Assembly (NCBI RefSeq): GCF_024171565.1
Contig: NZ_JALJZZ010000007.1
Coordinates: 1-64,000 of the forward strand
Source of the DNA: Okibacterium sp. HSC-33S16
GTDB taxonomy: Bacteria; Actinomycetota; Actinomycetes; Actinomycetales; Microbacteriaceae
DNA: 64,000 bases
Direction: 5' to 3'
The position numbers were made by a program, and so were the translations under genes. Below, piece after piece: positions 24,837-34,248 of this stretch. Below the pieces are notes generated by a model, which saw only the letters and a program-made list of their open reading frames with translations, was not told the DNA's origin and searched no databases. Positions within the stretch are counted from its first letter, which is position 1. Each line of letters begins with the position of its first letter.

Positions 24837-25175
24837 ATGATCTCCGTCATTAAGTCCGCCGACCTCGTGACCGGCAGTGGTCGCACCGGCCGGTTCGAGG
24901 GCGTATCGCACGGTTCCGGGGTGTCGTTCTACCTCGTCGACAACGATCCGGGTCAGGGCCCCGGATTGCACCGCCACCCCTACACCGAGACCTGGGTGGT
25001 TCAGGCGGGCTCAGCCACGATCACCGTGGGCGATGAGTTCGTGGATGCCGTGATCGGCGACATCCTCACCGTTCCAGCACACACACCCCATAAGTTCGTG
25101 AACTCTGGCTCAGGCGTACTCCGCATGGTGTGCATTCACGCATCACCGAAGATGATTCAGGACGAGCTCGAATAG
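24837..25175 (+). CDS. Small cupin-domain protein
   Basis: A 112-residue single-cupin protein. The first cupin motif is visible as GLHRHPYTETWVVQAG, giving two histidines and a glutamate for metal binding, and the second as GDILTVPAHTPHKFVNSG with the last histidine. AGGAGG precedes the ATG with good spacing. It stands alone and ends at a strong hairpin shared with the convergent hydrolase gene. The function is unknown; single cupins can be isomerases, dioxygenases or sensors. Confidence 0.85.
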   Translation: MISVIKSADLVTGSGRTGRFEGVSHGSGVSFYLVDNDPGQGPGLHRHPYTETWVVQAGSATITVGDEFVDAVIGDILTVPAHTPHKFVNSGSGVLRMVCIHASPKMIQDELE

Positions 25176-25176
25176 A

Positions 25177-25208
25177 GAAGCGGATGCCGTGGGTACGGCA
25201 TCCGCTTC
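25177..25208. terminator. Bidirectional terminator, 14-base perfect stem
   Basis: GAAGCGGATGCCGT (25177-25190), loop GGGT, then ACGGCATCCGCTTC (25195-25208). AT-rich sequence with T runs follows on the plus side. It separates two convergent genes. Confidence 0.85.
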
Positions 25209-25212
25209 ATAA

Positions 25213-26064
<852 letters not shown>

Positions 26065-26150
26065 CTAACCGCCTCGCGGCGTTTATCTGGTTGTAACGAC
26101 AGAGAACCACATCCTTTCCAACCTGTCAAGTCGTTTGATATGGTTAGGTC

Positions 26151-26669
26151 ATGAACGATTCGGATACCGAGCCGAGCACGCCCGTGCTGCTCGATCTCGT
26201 CAACTCGCGCCTCACCCTTTCCGACGGCGTCTTCGACGAACTCGACACTGATCATCACGCGCGGGAGTGGTTGCGGGCCCGCGGCGGACGCGGAACCCCG
26301 GCGGAAATTGCGGGAGCACGTCGGGTGCGCGACGTGCTCGTGCCGTTCCTTCGCGGCGAAACGGGCTCCGACGTTCTCGCGCCGTGGCTCGCCGGCATGC
26401 GTAAATCCGCGTCGCTCGAGGAGGGCCGGCTCGTCTGGTCGCTCGACGTCGCCGACGAACTGGCCATCGGGGCACGGGCGATTGAGGAATGGAATGCGCT
26501 GCAGACCCCGACCGGATCTCGCATTCGGCCGTGCGCCAACCCCGAGTGCCAGCATTTTCTCGTCGACCACAGCAAGGCGAATTCCCGCAGGTGGCACTCG
26601 ATGGAGTCGTGCGGAAACCGCATGAAGTCGCGTCGGCACTACGCGAAGAGCCGTGAACTCGCGAGCTGA
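26151..26669 (+). CDS. CGNR zinc-finger (ABATE-domain) regulator
   Basis: A 172-residue protein with the N-terminal ABATE-type region (LLDLVNSRLTLSDGV) and a C-terminal zinc finger, CANPECQHFLVDHSKANSRR, followed by the CGNR tetrad (MESCGNRMKSRRHY). Members are thought to be stress-linked DNA-binding regulators. It is divergent from the haloperoxidase-type hydrolase gene, a frequent pairing for regulators and their targets. TATGGT lies exactly six bases before the ATG with no ribosome site, which suggests a leaderless mRNA. Confidence 0.83.
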   Translation: MNDSDTEPSTPVLLDLVNSRLTLSDGVFDELDTDHHAREWLRARGGRGTPAEIAGARRVRDVLVPFLRGETGSDVLAPWLAGMRKSASLEEGRLVWSLDVADELAIGARAIEEWNALQTPTGSRIRPCANPECQHFLVDHSKANSRRWHSMESCGNRMKSRRHYAKSRELAS

Positions 26670-26748
26670 TCCTCCCGGGCGACGACCAGCAGCCGGGTGG
26701 CAGACTGAAGGGCGGCGAACAAACCGGCTGCCGGAAGGAGTCCCGCCC

Positions 26749-27492
26749 ATGTCAGACGCCTCTGACCTCACAGGCCTGCGTACACTGACCGACGACTTCA
26801 CACGATTCATGCTGTCGTACAAGTTCGGTATTGACGAGATGATGACGAAGATCAACATCCTCAAGGAAGAGTTCAATCACCGGCACGACTACAGCCCGAT
26901 AGAGCATGTCAGCTCTCGGCTCAAGTCGCCACAGAGCATCCTGGCCAAGGCCGACCGGAAGGGGTGCGAGCTGACGCTGACAGGCATCCGTTCGACGCTT
27001 CATGACATCGCCGGCATTCGGGTGACCTGCAGTTTCATTTCTGACACCTACAAGATTTTCGACATGATCGCGGCGCAGCGAGACGTCACGGTGCTGCAGG
27101 TACGCGACTACATCCGGGAACCAAAGGAGAACGGCTACAAGAGCCTGCACATGATCGTCGAGGTGCCGGTCTTCATGTCGGATCACGTGGAGCAGGTGAA
27201 GGTAGAGATTCAGATCCGAACGATCGCGATGGACTTCTGGGCCAGCCTCGAGCACAAGATTTACTACAAGTACAACCGCGACGTACCCGAACGGCTCATC
27301 GATGAGCTGCGTGATGCCGCGCTCACCGCGAACCGGCTCGACGTCAAGATGGAGCGCCTACACGACGAGGTGATTGCGCTCAGCGACGTTGCGGGCGAAG
27401 ACGACGGCGTGATGGATGCGCGCGACATTGGCCGGACCGGTGTGCCCGACGCGCTGTTGCGGATGCTTGCGGCAGCCCGGGTCGCTGAATAG
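26749..27492 (+). CDS. Small alarmone synthetase (GTP pyrophosphokinase, RelQ-like)
   Basis: A 247-residue single-domain (p)ppGpp synthetase. It has the RelA/SpoT synthetase core: IRSTLHDIAGIRVTCSFISD, the G-loop region and the hallmark PKENGYKSLHMIV, then VEIQIRTIAMDFWASLEHK with the catalytic glutamate. There is no HD hydrolase domain and no TGS or ACT domain, so it can make but not degrade alarmones. The ATG at 26749 follows AAGGAG; the frame from 26653 adds a proline/arginine-rich stretch overlapping the previous gene. It has no obvious partner gene and is probably a stress-responsive synthetase. Confidence 0.88.
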   Translation: MSDASDLTGLRTLTDDFTRFMLSYKFGIDEMMTKINILKEEFNHRHDYSPIEHVSSRLKSPQSILAKADRKGCELTLTGIRSTLHDIAGIRVTCSFISDTYKIFDMIAAQRDVTVLQVRDYIREPKENGYKSLHMIVEVPVFMSDHVEQVKVEIQIRTIAMDFWASLEHKIYYKYNRDVPERLIDELRDAALTANRLDVKMERLHDEVIALSDVAGEDDGVMDARDIGRTGVPDALLRMLAAARVAE

Positions 27493-27582
27493 CCGTGAGG
27501 TGTGGCAGTCGACCAGAAGGTGGCGCGCCCGCGAACGATGTGCGGTGGCAAGCGGCGATGCTGGCGCTCTCGACGGTAGAGC

Positions 27583-28470
27583 CTAGGGCCGCAGTTCGGC
27601 GAGGACCCCGGTCTCGAGCGCGATCCAGACGGTTCCATCCTGCGCGATCGCGAGCCCATGCGGCTCACTGTTCGGCGTGGGCAGGTCGGTGACCGCCAGC
27701 GTGCCATCTGCCGCAATAAAGCCGATCTGATTCGAACCCCACAGCGTGAACCAGCATCCGCCCTCCGGGTTGGCCACGATGGCGTGAGGCTTGCTGTCGC
27801 GGTCGGGCAGTTCAAACTCGGTGAGGTCACCGTTGCGATCGATGCGCCCGATCTTGCCAGCGGCGATCTCGGTGAACCAGGCGGCGCCATCCATCGTCAC
27901 GGTGATGCCGACGGGACCGGCGCCATGCGTCGGGAGTTGCGTCAGGGCAACGGCGGAGTTACCGCCGCGGATGTAGCCGACGGCGTTCGCCGCGTTGAGT
28001 GTGAACCACACGCTCTCACCGGAGCAGGCGATCATCGACGGCGTACCGTGTTCGGCCCCCGCGGTGAACTCTGCCACCCGTCCAAGAATGTCGATGCGTC
28101 CGATGGAGTCGGTGGTCATCTCCGTGAACCAGACCTCGCCGGAATCGGCTGAGGCAATGCCGAACGGTCGAGCTCCCGCGGTGGGCACGGCGATCTCGGC
28201 GCGAACACCCTCGGGTCCGACCCGAACTATGCGGTTAAGCGCCGCGTCGGTCACCCAGACCGAGTCTTCGGTCGCCACGGCCGGGAGGGACGGCTCGGAT
28301 CCGTCGCCGAGCGGAATGAGCGCGAAGCTTCCGTCCACATCGCGACGCACGACCGCTGAGCCGCGGATCAGTGTGACCCAGACCGCGCCGTCCTCGGTCA
28401 CCGCGACACCGTACGGGGCGGCCTCCGCGTCAGAGATCCGGTGTTCGGTGAACTGCGTGGGCTCGGTCAT
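27583..28470 (-). CDS. Virginiamycin B lyase-like beta-propeller protein
   Basis: A 295-residue protein of seven repeats of the type PxGIxxxxDGxxWFTE, forming a beta-propeller like staphylococcal Vgb, which linearises streptogramin B antibiotics. The residues known to matter in Vgb appear at matching places: Tyr20 in AAPYGVAV, a histidine in SKPHAIVA, and Glu269, His271 and Glu286 in SEPHGLAIA and IALETG. The length equals that of true Vgb. TAGGCT lies six bases before the ATG, suggesting a leaderless mRNA. Many environmental homologues have unknown substrates, so resistance is possible but not shown. Confidence 0.82.
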   Translation of the reverse strand: MTEPTQFTEHRISDAEAAPYGVAVTEDGAVWVTLIRGSAVVRRDVDGSFALIPLGDGSEPSLPAVATEDSVWVTDAALNRIVRVGPEGVRAEIAVPTAGARPFGIASADSGEVWFTEMTTDSIGRIDILGRVAEFTAGAEHGTPSMIACSGESVWFTLNAANAVGYIRGGNSAVALTQLPTHGAGPVGITVTMDGAAWFTEIAAGKIGRIDRNGDLTEFELPDRDSKPHAIVANPEGGCWFTLWGSNQIGFIAADGTLAVTDLPTPNSEPHGLAIAQDGTVWIALETGVLAELRP

Positions 28471-28511
28471 GGATCCAGCCTAAGCGTCTGTGCGCACAGC
28501 GTCGGGCGCGC

Positions 28512-28540
28512 TTGCCTGAGCCGGATTGTATTGCTACATT
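28512..28540 (+). promoter_or_regulatory. Promoter of the YtrA-type gntR gene
   Basis: TTGCCT (28512-28517) and TACATT (28535-28540) are separated by 17 bases, with the start codon 45 bases downstream of the -10 box. Confidence 0.5.
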
Positions 28541-28585
28541 GAGGTGCGGGTCCGGCCAACCGGGCCCGCGAAGAGCGAGGACACC

Positions 28586-28954
28586 ATGCCGCACACCTTT
28601 CGACTCGACACCTCGTCGTCAACACCGCCGTTCGAGCAATTGCGAGTGCAAGTCATCGACGCGGTGCGCGACGGCGCCCTGGTTCCTGGCGACAAAATGC
28701 CGACGGTGCGCAACCTCGCCAGCGAACTTGGCATCGCCGCGAATACCGTGGCTCGCGCCTACCGCGAACTCGAGCGCGACGATGTCATCGAGACGCGGGG
28801 ACGTAATGGTAGCTTCGTCTCGGCCGTCGGCGACCCGACCCACCAGAAGGCACAACTCGCTGCCGTAGCCTATGCCGACAAGGTGAAGTCGCTCGGCATT
28901 CCGGCCAAGGAAGCACTGGCCATTGTCTCTGCCGCACTCGGCGTGCGGGGCTGA
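28586..28954 (+). CDS. GntR-family (YtrA subfamily) regulator
   Basis: A 122-residue regulator consisting of a winged-helix domain (LVPGDKMPTVRNLASELGIA, about residues 31-50) and a short C-terminal dimerisation tail, as in YtrA-type proteins. The ATG at 28586 follows GAGGA and lies behind a clear promoter. Its stop codon ends two bases before the stop codon of the convergent MFS gene. YtrA-type regulators usually control ABC exporters in the same operon; none is seen here, so its target is unknown. Confidence 0.85.
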   Translation: MPHTFRLDTSSSTPPFEQLRVQVIDAVRDGALVPGDKMPTVRNLASELGIAANTVARAYRELERDDVIETRGRNGSFVSAVGDPTHQKAQLAAVAYADKVKSLGIPAKEALAIVSAALGVRG

Positions 28955-28956
28955 CC

Positions 28957-30348
28957 TCAGGCCGCAGGCACAGATGCCTCGGCTTGCACCGGGTTGCGGA
29001 TGCCGATGAAGGACACGACACCACCGATGATCAAGGCGATGGCGGTCGCGACGACGGCGCGGTGGAAGCCCGGTAGATCGAGCACCGTGCCGAGAACGAG
29101 GCCAGCGCACGCCACAGCGACGAGACCGGCAACACGAGCGACCGCGTTGTTGATCGCCGAGCCGATTCCCGCCTGGCTCTCGTCGATGGCCCCGAGGATG
29201 GCGCTCGTGAGCGGAGCGACCGTGATCGAGAGGCCGATGCCGAAGAGCACCAGGCCCGGAAGCAACTGCGCCCAGTAGTTCACCTCGGCGCCGACCGCGA
29301 GCATGAGGAGAAAGCCGATGCCGCCGACGATGGGCCCAATCGTCATGAACAGTCGCGGTCCAATCCGCCCGGCCCACGCGCCGATCCGGCTCGACAACAC
29401 GAGCATGACGAGCGTCGGCGGCAGAGTCGCAATGCCCGCCAGCGTCGCGGGCCACCCGGCCACCTGCTGCAGGTAGATGGCGATCACGAAGAAACCGAAC
29501 CCAAGCGCACCGTAAATGAACACAGTTGCGATGTTTCCGGCCGAAAAGTTGCGGGAGCCAAAGAGCGAAAGCGGCATCATCGGATCGGTCGTCCGCCCCT
29601 CCCACCAGAGGAACGCCGCGAACGACACGACGCCGACCACGAGCGGCACCCAAACGACCGGGCTGGACCAGCCGAACCGCCCCTGCTCGATGAGCGCGAA
29701 CACCGGCCCGCCGAGCCCGATCGCGCCGAGGACGGCACCGACCACGTCAACGCGGGGCCGCATTGTGCGCGCCGGCTGCTTCTCCATTCGCAGAAGCAGC
29801 CACAGCGTGACGGCGATCGGCAGCACATTGATGCCGAACACGAGGCGCCAACTGACCGTGTCAACGAGCAGCCCACCGATGAGGGGCCCGACGATCATCG
29901 CGGTTCCGGTCCACGCCGTCCAGGTGCCGATCGCCTTGGCCTGCGCTTGGCCGGTGAACGTCGAAATGATGAGGGCGAGCGAGCTCGGCACGAGCAATGC
30001 AGCGGTCGCACCCTGCAATGCACGCACCACGATGAGGAATTCGGCGCCCGGCGCGACGGCACACAGCAAGGAGGTCACTCCGAAGCCGACCAGACCACTG
30101 GCGAGAATGCGAACGCGGCCGAAGGCATCCGACAGAGAACCGGCGAGAAGAATGAACGCGCCGAGCGTCAGGAGATAGGCGTCGACCACCCACTGCTGCA
30201 CCGGGAGGCCGCCGCCAAACTCGCGCGTGATGGCGGGAAGTGCGACGTTGATGATGGTGCCATCGAGAAAAGCCACAAACGACGCCAAAATAGCGACGAC
30301 AAGGACGATGCGCTGGCTGGCGGAGTCACTGCGAGGGGCGGATGCCAT
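28957..30348 (-). CDS. MFS drug efflux transporter (DHA2, EmrB/QacA-like)
   Basis: A 463-residue proton-driven efflux pump with about 14 membrane segments. The first segment carries the DHA2 hallmark FLDGTIINVALPAI, the loop 2-3 motif is GSLSDAFGRVR, and the motif C antiporter element in segment 5 is GTAMIVGPLIGG. The substrate is unknown. CATACT lies six bases before the ATG, so the mRNA may be leaderless. It is downstream of the putA terminator and convergent with the GntR gene. Confidence 0.86.
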   Translation of the reverse strand: MASAPRSDSASQRIVLVVAILASFVAFLDGTIINVALPAITREFGGGLPVQQWVVDAYLLTLGAFILLAGSLSDAFGRVRILASGLVGFGVTSLLCAVAPGAEFLIVVRALQGATAALLVPSSLALIISTFTGQAQAKAIGTWTAWTGTAMIVGPLIGGLLVDTVSWRLVFGINVLPIAVTLWLLLRMEKQPARTMRPRVDVVGAVLGAIGLGGPVFALIEQGRFGWSSPVVWVPLVVGVVSFAAFLWWEGRTTDPMMPLSLFGSRNFSAGNIATVFIYGALGFGFFVIAIYLQQVAGWPATLAGIATLPPTLVMLVLSSRIGAWAGRIGPRLFMTIGPIVGGIGFLLMLAVGAEVNYWAQLLPGLVLFGIGLSITVAPLTSAILGAIDESQAGIGSAINNAVARVAGLVAVACAGLVLGTVLDLPGFHRAVVATAIALIIGGVVSFIGIRNPVQAEASVPAA

Positions 30349-30373
30349 TGCTCCAGTATGCGCCGGAGCGCAC

Positions 30374-30411
30374 GACCGCGGGAGGGGTGCGATTCGCTCC
30401 CTCCCGCGGTC
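30374..30411 (-). terminator. Terminator downstream of putA
   Basis: GACCGCGGGAGGG (30374-30386) pairs perfectly with CCCTCCCGCGGTC (30399-30411) around a 12-base loop. It begins seven bases after the putA stop codon, read on the minus strand. Confidence 0.85.
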
Positions 30412-30417
30412 GGGTGC

Positions 30418-33400
30418 CTAAATGACGTCTTCACTCCACGGGTCAGGGTTTCCGAACCGGTGCGCGGTGATCGAGATCGCCTGCTCATGCAGGAACGGCA
30501 GCAACTCGATCCGGCCCGACTGTGTGACCGCAGCGGAGTAGATCGCGAGGTCGGGGTTACCCTCGGCCGCAATCGCGAGCTTCTGGTGCAGCGCATGCCG
30601 TGCCTCGGCACTTCCGACGAGCCGCACGCGACCGGCGTCGGCGTCCGGCTGCGTCGCCCGGGCGATCCACTCGTCGTCGGTCTCCACCGACACCGGAACG
30701 AGGAGGTCGCCCAGCACTCCGCGAATCGCGGAGGGGAGACCGGATGCCACGCTCAGCGTGAACCGGGACCGCGAACGTACCGCAGAAATCACCACGCGCA
30801 ACACCTCGCCGAGGTCTGCGTCGGCGGTGGCGCGCACGGCAACCGGTACCGGGCGGTAGCGGAAGAGGTTGCGTTCGACACCGAGCGCCGAGGCGTCTTT
30901 CACCTCGCCGTACTCATTGCCCCAGGCGATGGCGTCGGAGAGGGCCGACCGGCGGAGCACGTCGAACTCTTCGTAGCCGAGCGACGGCTGCGCCGACTCG
31001 ATGATGCGGGTCACCCGCGAGTCGAGGCCGCGCAGGTGCAGTGTCTTACTGCTCGAACCGGAGTCAGGCAGCCACGAGCCCAGGGTCAGCAGGTAGTTGG
31101 GGCCACCAGCCTTGGCGCCGGCACCGACGGATGAGCGCTTCCAGCCGCCAAACGGCTGGCGCTGCACAATCGCGCCGGTGATTCCGCGGTTGACGTAGAG
31201 GTTGCCCGCCTCGACGGTGGCGAGCCACTCCTCGAGGTCACCCGCGTCCTGGGTGTGCAGTCCGCTGGTCAGCCCGTAGTCGATGGCGTTGGTGTAGCGG
31301 ATGGCCTCGGTGAGGTTCGCGGCGTGCATGACGCCGAGCACCGGACCGAAAAACTCGGTGAGGTGAAAGTACGAACCCGGTGCGACGTCGCCACGAATAC
31401 CGGGCGACCAGAGCCGGCCGGTGTCGTCGAGCTGCCGTGGCTTGACGAGCCACTTTTCACCAACGCCGAGCTCGGTGAGCGCGTGCAGCAACTTGCCGTT
31501 TGCCGGTTCAATGATGGGGCCCATCTGGCTCGTGGGGTCATCGGGGTACCCGACGCGCAGCGAGGTTGCCGCGTCGATGAGCTGCCGGCGGAACCTGTCA
31601 CTCTTCGCCACCGAACCGACGAGGATGACGAGGCTCGCGGCCGAGCACTTCTGCCCGGCGTGGCCGAACGCGCTCTTCACCACGTCGGCCGCGGCCAGGT
31701 CGAGGTCGGCGCTGGGCGTGACGATGATGGCGTTCTTCCCGCTGGTCTCGGCGAGCAGGGGAAGCTCGGGACGCCAGGAGCGGAACAGCTTCGCGGTCTC
31801 CCACGCGCCCGTGAGAATGACCCGGTCAACACTCGGGTGTGACACGAGCTGCTTGCCGAGCGCTCCCTCGTCGAGCGACACCAGGGTGAGCAGTTCCTGC
31901 GGGATTCCTGCCTCCCAGAGCGCTTCGACCAGAACGGCGGCCGAGCGACGCGCCTGGTGTGCCGGTTTGATGATGACGGCAGACCCTGCGGCGAGCGCGG
32001 CGAGCACTCCACCGGCCGGGATCGCGACGGGGAAGTTCCACGGCGGCGTGACCACCGTGAGTTGTGACGGCACGAAGCGGGCGCCGCGGATGGCATCCAG
32101 CTCGCGTGCCTTGGCGGCGTAGTAGTGGGCAAAGTCGATCGCTTCGCTCACCTCGGGGTCGGCCTCCGCGATGGTCTTTCCGGTTTCGGATGCCATCACC
32201 TCGATGAGCCGGTCCCGATTGGCGGCGAGCGCGAAGCCGGCGCGGTCGAGGAGTGCGGCGCGTTCGGCGGCTGGGGTGCTCCCCCAGGCTGCGCCCCGGG
32301 CGCGGACCCCTTCGATGATGAACTCGAGCGTTGCGGAGTCGGTCACCGTGCAGGCGTCGATGGTCGCCGTGCCGAGCTCGCTGCCCGGAACGCGGGCGAG
32401 GATCCGACGGGCCCAGGAGCGGTTCGCCGGGAGCGACGGGTCGGTGTCGCGGGTGTTGACGAACCCGGGGGCGCCAAGGTCGGTCGCCGGGATGGTGTTC
32501 AGGGTCGTGGTGTCGAACACCCGCACCGTGTCGAACGGCGACTCGGTCTTCGAGCCGCGGGCGAGGCCGAGCACCTGCTGAGTCATGCCCATCTCGTCCT
32601 CGTCGCCGATCGCCCTGGTGAACGACTGTGCCTGGGCGGCGGCGGATTTTCCGGGCGACAGGTCCTGGGCGGGCGCCAGCGTCCATTCGGTTTCGCGGTT
32701 TTGCGTGCGGCGAGGCGACGGAACGTCGTGAGCCGTGGCATCCAGAGCATTCGCACTGGCGAGAAAGCGCCGCTTCTCCCGCTCGAACAGAGCGGTGTTG
32801 CTGGTCAACTCGAAGACGGCGGACATGAAGTTCTCCTGCGACGCGTTCTCCTCGAGTCGGCGAATCAGGTAGGAGATCGCGACGTCGAACTCGCGCGGGT
32901 TCACGACCGGCGTGTAGAGCAGCAGGTTGCCGACGTCGCGCTTGACCGCATCGGCCTGCCCGGTGGCCATTCCGAGCAGCATCTCAAAGTCGACGCCGTC
33001 GGTCACGCCACGGTTCTGGGCGAGAAGCCAGGCAAAGGCCAGGTCGAACAGGTTGTGTCCGGCGACGCCGACGCGCACATTCCGGGTGCGCTCGGGGGTC
33101 AGCGCCCACATCAGCACGCGCTTGTAGTTGGTATCGGTGTCCTGCTTGACGTCGTACGGCGCGGTCGGCCAGTCGTGCATCCGTGCCTCGACACCCTCCA
33201 TCGCGAGGTTCGCGCCCTTGACGAGTCGCACCTTGATGTTCGCTCCGCCCGCCGCAACACGCTGCGCGGCCCAGTCCTGGAGCGTCTGCATGGCCGAGAG
33301 CGCGTCGGGCAGGTAGGCCTGCAGCACGATACCGGCCTCAAGCCGGCGGAGCTTGTGCTGGTCAAGCACGCGCATGAAGACCGCGAGGGTGAGGTCGAGG

Positions 33401-34101
33401 TCGCGGTACTCCTCCATGTCGAGGTTGATGAATTTCGGTGAAGCGGATGCTGCCGCCAACTCATACAAGGGAGTCAACCGTTCGACAATCCGCTCGACGG
33501 CCTCGTCAAACGACCACATCGACAGTTGTGAGGCGATCGCCGATACCTTGATCGAGACATAGTCAACGTCGTCCCGGGCCAGCAGGTCGCGGGTACCCTC
33601 GTAGCGGTTGTGCGCCTCGTGCTCGCCGAGCACAGCCTCGCCCAGCAGGTTGAGGTTGAGCCGTGACCCACCCTCGCGGAGATGGGCGATGGCCGGGCCG
33701 AGCTTCTCCGGAGTGGCGTCGACAACGAGGTGACCGACCATGCTGCGCAGCACCCGACGGGCGATCGGAATCACGACGCCAGGGATGACCGGGCCGAGCA
33801 CTCCACCCGCGGCGATCGCGGTCTTGAGATACCAGGGCAGGAACGCCGGCGTGAGCTTGGCGACCCGCTGCAGGTTATAGCCCGCGACGAAAAGGTCTTC
33901 GGGGCGCATGACGCCGTCGACGAACCCGACAGTGAAGGCGAGCCCGTTGGGATCCTTGAGCACCTCGGCGAGGCGCTCGGCGGCGGGATCAACGGGAGCA
34001 CCGGCGCTCTCGGTCACCCACTTCTGGGCGAGGACGACGGCGTCTGCGGCGAGCTGGGTGGCGCTGAGTTCTGCGCCGGCCGAGGTGTGTGGCATGGTCA
34101 C
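30418..34101 (-). CDS. putA: Bifunctional proline dehydrogenase / pyrroline-5-carboxylate dehydrogenase
   Basis: A protein of about 1227 residues that oxidises proline to glutamate in two steps. The FAD-dependent proline dehydrogenase barrel occupies roughly residues 90-430 (YVSIKVSAIASQLS, FINLDMEEYRD, VRLVKGANLAMEG, GVAGHNLFDLAFAW). The NAD-dependent aldehyde dehydrogenase domain covers about 530-1010 (TPPWNFPVAIPAG, catalytic cysteine in FGHAGQKCSAAS). A further C-terminal domain of about 200 residues follows. No N-terminal DNA-binding ribbon-helix-helix is present, so it does not regulate itself. GTG at 34101 (10 bases after GAGG) fits better than the ATG at 34095. The divergent LysR gene is its likely regulator. 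Confidence 0.92.
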   Translation of the reverse strand: MTMPHTSAGAELSATQLAADAVVLAQKWVTESAGAPVDPAAERLAEVLKDPNGLAFTVGFVDGVMRPEDLFVAGYNLQRVAKLTPAFLPWYLKTAIAAGGVLGPVIPGVVIPIARRVLRSMVGHLVVDATPEKLGPAIAHLREGGSRLNLNLLGEAVLGEHEAHNRYEGTRDLLARDDVDYVSIKVSAIASQLSMWSFDEAVERIVERLTPLYELAAASASPKFINLDMEEYRDLDLTLAVFMRVLDQHKLRRLEAGIVLQAYLPDALSAMQTLQDWAAQRVAAGGANIKVRLVKGANLAMEGVEARMHDWPTAPYDVKQDTDTNYKRVLMWALTPERTRNVRVGVAGHNLFDLAFAWLLAQNRGVTDGVDFEMLLGMATGQADAVKRDVGNLLLYTPVVNPREFDVAISYLIRRLEENASQENFMSAVFELTSNTALFEREKRRFLASANALDATAHDVPSPRRTQNRETEWTLAPAQDLSPGKSAAAQAQSFTRAIGDEDEMGMTQQVLGLARGSKTESPFDTVRVFDTTTLNTIPATDLGAPGFVNTRDTDPSLPANRSWARRILARVPGSELGTATIDACTVTDSATLEFIIEGVRARGAAWGSTPAAERAALLDRAGFALAANRDRLIEVMASETGKTIAEADPEVSEAIDFAHYYAAKARELDAIRGARFVPSQLTVVTPPWNFPVAIPAGGVLAALAAGSAVIIKPAHQARRSAAVLVEALWEAGIPQELLTLVSLDEGALGKQLVSHPSVDRVILTGAWETAKLFRSWRPELPLLAETSGKNAIIVTPSADLDLAAADVVKSAFGHAGQKCSAASLVILVGSVAKSDRFRRQLIDAATSLRVGYPDDPTSQMGPIIEPANGKLLHALTELGVGEKWLVKPRQLDDTGRLWSPGIRGDVAPGSYFHLTEFFGPVLGVMHAANLTEAIRYTNAIDYGLTSGLHTQDAGDLEEWLATVEAGNLYVNRGITGAIVQRQPFGGWKRSSVGAGAKAGGPNYLLTLGSWLPDSGSSSKTLHLRGLDSRVTRIIESAQPSLGYEEFDVLRRSALSDAIAWGNEYGEVKDASALGVERNLFRYRPVPVAVRATADADLGEVLRVVISAVRSRSRFTLSVASGLPSAIRGVLGDLLVPVSVETDDEWIARATQPDADAGRVRLVGSAEARHALHQKLAIAAEGNPDLAIYSAAVTQSGRIELLPFLHEQAISITAHRFGNPDPWSEDVI

Positions 34102-34219
34102 GAGACTATTCCCTCTGTGATGGGTCGAAAGTGAGGTGCACGCGGGTTGCGTCAACTCTCAGCTTCAGTGTGCAGCTTCCGCTCGATTCAGAAAAGCGAA
34201 CGTTTCTTACCTATATTCA

Positions 34220-34232
34220 TCAGGTTTCCTGA
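34220..34232. promoter_or_regulatory. LysR-type T-N11-A box between putA and lysR
   Basis: TCAGGTTTCCTGA is a perfect TCAGG/CCTGA inverted repeat of the T-N11-A form used by LysR regulators. It lies just upstream of the TAGGCT -10 box (34237-34242) of the lysR gene, which is six bases before the ATG, and about 120 bases from the putA start. Confidence 0.6.
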
Positions 34233-34248
34233 CGGTTAGGCTGGGCGC

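Noticed and set aside
27495-27692. Small plus-strand open frame after the alarmone synthetase gene
   Set aside because: Arg-rich, overlaps the end of the convergent lyase gene and has no start signal.
32125-33441. Open frame of 438 codons antisense to putA
   Set aside because: Shadow of a well-conserved gene; translation is Arg/Gly/Val-rich without motifs.
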